64,000 bases of DNA. Origin: Brachionus rotundiformis (taxonomy: Eukaryota; Rotifera; Eurotatoria; Ploima; Brachionidae). How positions within the stretch are numbered: the first letter of the stretch is position 1; the number at the start of each line of letters is the position of its first letter. Below are positions 57,307 through 64,000 of this stretch, in pieces. The stretch is from positions 2,122,120 through 2,186,119 of the forward strand of contig JAESIW010000020.1 in the NCBI GenBank assembly GCA_016802295.1, read 5' to 3'. The translations under genes were made by a program, and so were the position numbers. Below the pieces are notes generated by a model that ran no database searches, was not told the origin of the DNA, and saw nothing but the letters and a program-made list of their open reading frames with translations.

Positions 57307-57934
57307 ACCGTAAACTTTTGTTTACTACCTCATGGGGTTCAAATAAAAATGTGGGGGGGGTGTAATTTAAATTTCTAGCATAGGTATTTTAAGATTGAAA
57401 AAATTAGAAACAATTCAAATTTTTTGAAAAAAAATTCGATTCTTCACAGAAATAGAAAAAAAAATAGAAAAAAGTATTAAAATAACTGATTAATTTTTGA
57501 TGAGCTTACAAACTGAAAAATTAAAAGAAAAAAATTTTTAATTTATTTCCATTTCTGACTCATCTTCATCTTCATAGTCATCATCATCATCATCAACATT
57601 ATCATCATCGTCAGCACCTAAATCATCAATAATCATTTCTACAAAAGATCTGTTTTAAAGTCTTATAAGAATGATGAAATAATGATCACGGGTGTGCAAT
57701 TTTTTTAAATTCAATCCCATGAGACTATAAAAATTTTTTTTATAATACACACTGGAGCTATGATGAAATTCAGCTAAACTTCATATAATTATTTTAAAGT
57801 TTTTTAAATTAAAATCCCGGAGTTATAATGGAACTTTTTTTTGAAAAACCCAGGGGTTCTAGTATATATTATGGTGGTGGGACAATAGCTAAAACCATAC
57901 TTGTACCCCGGGGTAGTAAACAAGAGTTTACGGT
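57307..57934. mobile_element. Non-autonomous element with roughly 30-bp terminal inverted repeats
   Basis: Left end ACCGTAAACTTTTGTTTACT (57307) continues ACC...GGGGTT. The right end, read on the minus strand from 57934, is ACCGTAAACTCTTGTTTACT followed by ACCCCGGGGT. The ends agree at nearly all of about 24 bases. Inside, the minus strand carries an acidic stretch (GADDDDNVDDDDDDYEDEDE, about 57630-57545) that may be a relic of a protein tail. No transposase catalytic block is visible. The TIR pattern recalls PIF/Harbinger-like MITEs, but I could not define a target-site duplication. Confidence 0.65.
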
Positions 57935-59407
57935 AATTCTTTTTAAAATAAAGTTTGAATATCATGTGCAACTGTTGTAGTAGGAGTGAGAGTAGTAATC
58001 AATACTTTGACTTTTTTGAGTTAAGATCATTCAAGCTATGATTGTAAATATTTATTATTATTTTATTCTCTTTTTTCTGTACCGAGCTAATGATCCTTAA
58101 TTTAAAAAAATATAAAATAAAGTTTAATATGATAATGAAAATAATAAAATAGATAAAAATAAACGTTAAAATAGACGATAAAATAGTTATGAATAACCTG
58201 TATTTTTTTGATATTGGTTTCAGATTAGTTGTACTAAGTTTTTAAAGTCAAGTCATCTGACATGTGAATTTAATTTTTTAAAATTCATGTAACTTCAAAT
58301 GACTTATTAAAAAAATTACCAAATTTTAAAAAATAAACGTTTTGAGACAAGTTGAGAATTTTTTGAATCTTTTTAAAAGATCAAGTTATAGACTTAACTT
58401 ATGACTTGTGACAACTTTTGAAAAAATATCCTTGTTTTCTTGATTTTGTTATTAATAAAAATAATAATTCAATTTAAAATTCTGAGACAAACAGGCTTAT
58501 CTAACTTTAACTTTAATTAATTTAAGATTAGTAAAGATAAAAATTTGATTTATTTAATCATAAGGATCTTGAAATATTAATCGTTAAATATCTGAAGGCA
58601 GCAATTAGATTTTAAAAATGTTTAAAAAAAACCAATACAAAAAACAAACGAATCTCAAAATATTGATATTTTATTCGAAAATCAATATTAGGTGAAATTA
58701 ATATCTTTTTATTGAATTCATGGAAACATATTTTGCCTTATGTACTTCATTTTTCAAGGTTAATTAATAAAAAAGAATTCAATATTTGTAATTTTGAATT
58801 ATTTGTATTATTTGTAAATTAATTAAAAATTTGCTTATTATTTTTTTCATTTAATTTGATTCGATTAATATTATCAAATAAATATAAGCCTTCTAATATA
58901 ATTTTCGATAATATTTTTCTAATTAATTTTAATTGTTTAAATTTGATATTTTACTTTAAAAAATTTTGATATTAAAATTAAAAAAAATCCAATTGTATCA
59001 ATTAATTATCTTTTTATTTTGTTAAAAATATAATTTAATACCCTTCCCGAAAAAAAGCATCTTGCTCTTGATTAAATAAAAGTAAAATCTTGCATACTTT
59101 AGTATTCAAATATTGAATATCAGTTGAAATTTTCAATTAATTTTAAACTATTAAGTAGAGATTAGTTTTTGAAAATTTTAGATCTTTATTGATATTTTAC
59201 TTAAAAAGTTTATTGAGTTTGCTTAAAATGTGTTAAGAATTATAATTTATTTAAAAAAGCTGAAACTAATTTAAACTTTATCTTATATTAAATAATCAAA
59301 TCAGCTAGATAAATTATAAAGTCTAAACTTTGCAGGATCTCAAATAAAAAACAATATAATTTAAATATTTATATTTTTTAAATCTTAATTAAATAGGTTC
59401 TCAATAT
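57935..59407. other. Intergenic, no feature seen
   Basis: About 1.5 kb of A+T-rich DNA upstream of the metalloprotease gene. No coding or repeat signal found. Confidence 0.5.
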
Positions 59408-59415
59408 TATATAAA
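59408..59415 (+). promoter_or_regulatory. TATA box of the metalloprotease gene
   Basis: TATATAAA, 31-38 bp before the ATG at 59446. Confidence 0.6.
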
Positions 59416-59445
59416 TATGTCTTTAGATAATTTAAAAAATATAAA

Positions 59446-60552
59446 ATGGGAAACAAACTAAAAATTTTAATTTTTAGCCTTTTTGGTATAATTACAGGAG
59501 ATTTATTAGACAAATGTCGTCTTCCTAATCCAAGTCCTTATGGAGTCGGTATCGGTTTTCCTCGTGTCCAAAACAGAGCCAATTCAATTGGTAATTTAAA
59601 TGTTACTATTTTATTTGTAGACTTCAGCGATGCTCCGGCAAAAGAGACAACTCAATATTATTTTTCAATTATCTCTCCAACGGCAGAGTCTTTTTTTTTC
59701 AAGAATTCATATGGAAAACTACAGGTTAAATTTTCTCCTTTATTTAAATGGCTACGTATGTCAAAACCATCAACTGAATACAATATGTCTCCCAGTATTT
59801 CTTACTATGACCAAAAAGCCTATTTATCAGAGGCTTCATCGTTGGCCTCAGATTGGGACTTTTCTACAAGTCAATTAATTGTTGTAATTACAAATCCTTA
59901 TGCTAATGCAGTTCCTTATGGTCCCACATTCAATGCAAATAAAGGAGATGGTTTCATCGTTAAAGGTAAGGTTTTTGAGAATGCAATTAATTCAGGAAGA
60001 GATTTTTTGCATTGGAAAAATTTTTGGCTTCCTCATGAGATGGGGCATTCAATGGGTCTGCCTGATTTATATTCATATGGTGATGGTTATCTATTTAAAT
60101 TTACTGGAGGTTGGTCTATTATGTCTCATATAAATGGAGAAGCTAGAGAATTTTTTGGATGGGAACGATGGCTTCTAGGTTGGTTAGATGATTCTCAAGT
60201 TGTGTGTGCAACATCACTATATACGAAAAAAACTCTCACAGCAATCGAAATTCCCAATGGCCTTAAAATAATTGTAGTACCTATTTCATCTTACAGAGCA
60301 GTTGTTATCGAATCAAGAAAAAAATTTGGCTTTGACAGCGAAATAAATAAACCAGGATTGCTCGTTTATCTTGTCGATAGTTCAATTAAGTCTGGAAATG
60401 GAGCTTTGGAAGTTTTGCCATTAAACCATAATGATAACAGGAAGATGAACGCAACCTTGTCGGTTGGTACAGAATTAAATTTTGAAAATGTAAAAATTTA
60501 CTATGAAAAAAGTTCAAGTACAACAGATGATGTAGTAGTTTTAAGAATCTGA
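59446..60552 (+). CDS. Secreted M6-like zinc metalloprotease
   Basis: A 368-residue single-exon protein with a signal peptide (LKILIFSLFGIITGDLL). The zincin motif is HEMGHSMGLPD, with His197, Glu198, His201 and a downstream Asp207, the HExxHxxGxxD pattern of clan MA(M). A downstream GGWSIMSH (Met226) supplies the Met-turn. After it comes FFGWERWLLGWLDDSQVVC, a block I associate with M6 (immune inhibitor A-like) domain proteins, then a beta-rich tail. These proteins are most common in bacteria and fungi. Lack of introns in a region where most genes have them fits acquisition by transfer, but codon use looks native. Likely an extracellular digestive or defence protease; substrate unknown. Confidence 0.8.
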   Translation: MGNKLKILIFSLFGIITGDLLDKCRLPNPSPYGVGIGFPRVQNRANSIGNLNVTILFVDFSDAPAKETTQYYFSIISPTAESFFFKNSYGKLQVKFSPLFKWLRMSKPSTEYNMSPSISYYDQKAYLSEASSLASDWDFSTSQLIVVITNPYANAVPYGPTFNANKGDGFIVKGKVFENAINSGRDFLHWKNFWLPHEMGHSMGLPDLYSYGDGYLFKFTGGWSIMSHINGEAREFFGWERWLLGWLDDSQVVCATSLYTKKTLTAIEIPNGLKIIVVPISSYRAVVIESRKKFGFDSEINKPGLLVYLVDSSIKSGNGALEVLPLNHNDNRKMNATLSVGTELNFENVKIYYEKSSSTTDDVVVLRI

Positions 60553-61615
60553 CAAGATCTTATTCATAACTATTTAAAACCTTAGAAAAAATCAATATAA
60601 ATAAATTAACTTTAATCTAAACTGATATATTTTTAATTCAAATAGCCTTTAATAAATAATCTGTAGTCTGTAAGCTCGAGGCCATTTGGCCGGCCAGCTT
60701 GACGGTTCAATTTAAACCATTTAAAAATACGGCAAAAAATTACGGGCGGTCAAAAATACGAGGAACAAAATCATTTAAAAAAATTAAAGAAAACCTAAAT
60801 TTTAAAAAATTTGCAAGAATAAAATGATCATTTAATTTAAAATAGAATAATAATAATAATAATAATATAAGTTGCAACAAGCTAGCAAGTTAGACTTGCG
60901 AAAATGGGAAACAGTAGGATCCCATCTATGGTAACTGAATTTTTAAATAAAATTTTATTTTCTTGCTCAGATATTTTTAAATGATTTTTTGGCCGACGGT
61001 CTTAAAATAGGACCGCAAAAATGCTGGAATCGATTACATCCGGATTTACGAGGGTTGACAGTATTTACTTTATTAAAAAATTTAAATTTTGATGTTTTTT
61101 CATCTAAATTAAAAATATATTCGAATAAATTGGGTGATGGAAAAAATTCAATTTAACAAGACAAGTAAGATAACTAAATTGCTTATCAGACGCAAGAAAG
61201 CTAACGCGAAGCATGATTTGCGTAGAAAAATAAACTAGCGCTTATAAACTATATTTAAAATTTTTTGGTAAAAAAAGAAAAAAAGATTGGTGAAAACATA
61301 TTACCATATTTAAAATTCCAGCATTGATATTGTTTTTCGTCTTTCAAATAATTTTGAATCCGAAGAATTATTATCATATTTTATATTGTGGTATTCACTC
61401 AACAATAGGGTTAAGAGTTGTCTTGATAATACTTTCCTAAAGTAATAGAAAAAAAGGTAAATATAATTAAATTTTCATATTAAAAATAAAATTAAATATT
61501 GAAAAATCTAGGTATTAAACTTGCCATGTAATTTTTTTATAAAATAAAATTTCCAGTTAAACAATTTTTTATTCAAAAAAGATATTTAAATTAATATAGT
61601 TGAAGATATAAAAAT
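60553..61615. other. Intergenic with repeat debris
   Basis: The stretch 60657-61068 has a higher G+C content than its surroundings and looks like transposon debris. At its right edge the minus strand reads CTGTCAACCCTCGTAAATCC, similar to pogo/Tigger-type ends, next to TA. I see no matching left end and no transposase. Confidence 0.4.
60846..60867 (+). repeat. (AAT)n microsatellite
   Basis: About seven AAT units in a row. Confidence 0.85.
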
Positions 61616-63684
61616 TTACAAAATAAATAAATCTAATTTCATTCTAGTTAATAAAACATCGTTTAATTTTTTTTCCCTATCCAATTTTTGTCTAACATTT
61701 GATTTTTTTTTCAAGAACTCTTCTTCAGTGTCCAGATTGGCTTTAGGTGACGAATCGGATATTCTATTCAGAAGTATTCTCTTATCCAAATGTAAACAAT
61801 TGAGATAATTTTTTTTACTTGCTAATGTTTGTTTTTCAACTGTTTCATAAAATCCATTTGGAGAAAAGGCTGAATTGAGTCTTTTTGGGAGTCTTTCCCT
61901 AACTGTGTGATTTTTTGGATTATCAAAAGGATCTATTTTCCTCTTTTTGTCCCAAAAGACCGACTCTAATGTATCCGAATGGGTTATATTTTTAAGTTCA
62001 CTGTCCGTATTTATCCATACATTTGATTTAAATGGATTTTTAAAAAAATGACCACATTCACTGTCATTCATTTTTTCAAGCCATTCGAAAATATATAAAA
62101 ATTTGTCTTTAAGTTCAATTTTGGTTCTTTGATTGTGATCAGCCACATTTTCTTTTCTCAGCTCTCCATAATAAATAGGTCCTTTGTTACGATGCACATC
62201 TTGTTTTATTTTAGCTTCCAAATGTTCACTCAGTCTCAAATATGCAGACTTTGGTTTTTTATACGAGCCTGACTCATTTGTTGATATGTAGTGATGCTGT
62301 ATGGCTGATTTAGACCTGCTTGTGTTTGTGTAAGAATTACTTGAGCGACGTTCACGATTTTCTGTCAAGTATTTGACCAGTTTGGATTCTACATGTGAAT
62401 ATTTCTTTTTCAGAGGTTTTTGGTTTTCTATCATGTGGGTTAAACTCTGGTTCTGTAAATTAAATTTTGCTGTTTTTTTCTTTAATTGGACAGATCCTAA
62501 TGCATAAATTTCAGGTGGTTTAATTTCCATGGCTCCATCATTGAGCTTGTCATAATCGTGTTCAGTTAACAAAGTTTTAACGGAGTTTTTATCAAGATTT
62601 TTTTTCTTTTCGTTTGAATTAAAATCTTTGGCAATCAAAAGTCTCCGAGCGATGTATTTTTCTTTAAAGCATTCGATACTATGACGGCGTTTTAAGCCTG
62701 CATGAGATTGTACAAGCTTTCGTTCATGTCCAGTTGAATTTGACCTAATGCGAAATGGAAGAGCTTGATCGACATAAAATTGGTTCCAAATATCAAATTG
62801 TTCTGAATCATCTAAAAGTTCGTACAAAGTTGGTTCAGGCTTGTCAGCTAATTCAGATGGTGGTCTAAACAATTTGATTTTAAATTATTTTTAAATTAAA
62901 AAGTATCAATATGTTTAAATTGTAATAATTAAACAGTATCTTAAAATTTTTAATTTTGTTTTATTGTTCTATTAAAAAAGATTACAATCTTATTATTTAA
63001 TAAATTGAAGTATACTTAAAGAAATCAAAAATAATTCTGTAAAAATTTTATTTTGAATTTTTTATCAGAATAGATAAAAGTTTTTTTTTCGCATAAACTA
63101 TAATTAACATAAAAATGAATCTTAAGAAAAGGCATGATCACTTATTATTATATATAAATCACATCTATATTAATAAAATTAAAATAATATACCTTGGCAA
63201 CAGATAAGATGGTATTTTTCGTTTGGCTATTCTATTCATATATCGTTCAAAATAGCTGAAATAGTTAAATCTTCCATATTCTTTTCGATCTTTTATCTCA
63301 AAGTTATGCTCGCTTTCGACATTAAAAAGAGATATATTAACTGAGTTACTATCATTATCAGCTGTAACTTCGGTATTTAATCGGAGAATAGATGGAGGAT
63401 TTTGACCAGATGTACTTCGGACAGTAGATTGTCGACGACTTAAGTTATTACTTGAGGAGTATGATCGGAGCGCTGAATTAGGAAAATCAGGAGATGCATC
63501 TGAGACAGTTGCAGATGTTTTAGGTCTATCAATTTTTAGTTTAGCATTTAAATAATTAAAACCAGGTCTTATTTTTCCTAAACGAAAAAATAAGTTAAAA
63601 TAAAAAAGATATTTTGAACGAACCTGAGTATAAAGGCTGGAAGGATCTTGGCTTTAAAAGTAACAAATCTTCCAATAAGCTCAT
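61616..63684 (-). CDS. Unrecognised basic protein, three exons
   Basis: I do not recognise this protein. Exons 63684-63624, 63577-63193 and 62864-61616 join in phase to give 564 residues. The ATG at 63684 follows an AG at an exon-like border, so an upstream exon is possible. It is hydrophilic and basic with no signal peptide or membrane helix. Features include a short conserved-looking block (GKIRPGFNYLNAKLKIDRP), a Ser-rich patch with RRQSTVRSTS, RYMNRIAKRKIPSYLLPR, FDIWNQFYVDQALPFRIRS, a second Ser/Arg region, KFLYIFEWLEKMND and a charged C-terminal helix (EEEFLKKKSNVRQKLDREKK). Two introns are 45 and about 330 bp. A cytoskeletal or ciliary role would be a guess. Confidence 0.65.
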
Positions 63685-64000
63685 TTCATTATCTCTAATA
63701 ATCAAAAACAAAAAACAAACTCAAACATTAGTAAATTAAAGAAATTAGAAGCTTTTAAATTTTTAAGAGGAAACTCTTTTAATGTTAGCTAAAAAAGTTA
63801 TTAAAGGATATAATCAATCAAGAGGTTTTTTTAATAAAGTTTGAAAATAAACAAAATGTAGCTGTTTGAAATAAAAATGTTAATTTAGGTTGACATAGCT
63901 TCAAGGTAGCTTTTAGATGTAGAAAAATTCATTGAATCTGCATTATTTGTTTAATAAATGTTGTTTTTTGTTTAATTTTTTTTATTAGTGATAGAAATTC
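63685..64000. other. Window end, no feature seen
   Basis: A+T-rich sequence upstream of the preceding gene; may contain its promoter or a further 5' exon. Confidence 0.4.

Noticed and set aside
1..64000. tRNA genes, rRNA genes, CRISPR arrays, bacterial operons
   Set aside because: No cloverleaf-type box B sequences, rRNA blocks or regularly spaced repeats were seen; gene structure is eukaryotic throughout.

Overview
The window is eukaryotic nuclear DNA from a small invertebrate with a strongly A+T-rich genome. Genes are compact. Most introns are about 45-60 bp with plain GT...AG ends, and several genes have a single exon. The conserved genes are clearly metazoan: GCP2, MSH6, TFIIE-alpha, ARMT1, TADA2B, ABCF1, NSF, histone H2B and Tra2-like SR proteins. 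Tiny introns, extreme A+T content, many lineage-specific 7TM receptors and bacterial-looking secreted proteins fit a monogonont rotifer (Brachionus-like) best. That assignment is inference. I saw no tRNA, rRNA or CRISPR array.

Layout. 0.3-4.8 kb: divergent pair GCP2 N-terminus (-) and MSH6 (+). 5.9-7.5 kb: condensation-type acyltransferase (+). 8.1-9.1 kb: TFIIE-alpha (+). 9.9-11.3 kb: ARMT1 (-). 12.2-16.4 kb: TADA2B (-), with its last exon beyond a 1.2-kb intron carrying a LINE fragment. 18.3-20.0 kb: two small convergent secreted-protein genes, one PAN/apple-like and one resembling the C-terminal domain of cholesterol-dependent cytolysins. 20.6-22.5 kb: ABCF1 (-). 24.0-26.3 kb: tandem-BRCT protein (-). 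27.1-28.5 kb: an orphan gene and an SH3 gene, convergent. 29.5-30.7 kb: 5'-truncated LINE with a target-site duplication. 31.3-34.0 kb: full-length NSF (-). 37.2-40.0 kb: divergent cadherin-like receptor (-). 42.9-43.9 kb: 7TM receptor (-). 44.2-46.7 kb: Ty3/gypsy and hAT remnants. 46.8-48.7 kb: second 7TM receptor, probably damaged (+). 48.7-53.6 kb: Tc1/mariner and LINE remnants. 54 kb: histone H2B. 55.0-57.1 kb: two Tra2-like genes tail to tail, the second wrapped in a near-perfect inverted duplication. 57.3-57.9 kb: element with terminal inverted repeats. 59.4-60.6 kb: M6-like metalloprotease (+). 61.6-63.7 kb: unrecognised conserved-looking protein (-).

The housekeeping genes cover mismatch repair, basal transcription, SAGA-type chromatin modification, translation, vesicle fusion, splicing and microtubule nucleation. 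They are neighbours rather than a pathway; the only shared regulation I can see is the short bidirectional GCP2/MSH6 promoter. Lineage-specific genes (secreted proteins, 7TM receptor, SH3 orphan) often have a clear TATA box 30-55 bp before the ATG, which the housekeeping genes seem to lack. The most unusual items are the 278-bp inverted duplication inside a splicing-factor-like gene, the small eukaryotic protein with a cytolysin domain-4-like signature, the acyltransferase whose in-frame stop is best explained by a 51-bp intron, and a hAT end abutting a receptor gene that has lost its start.
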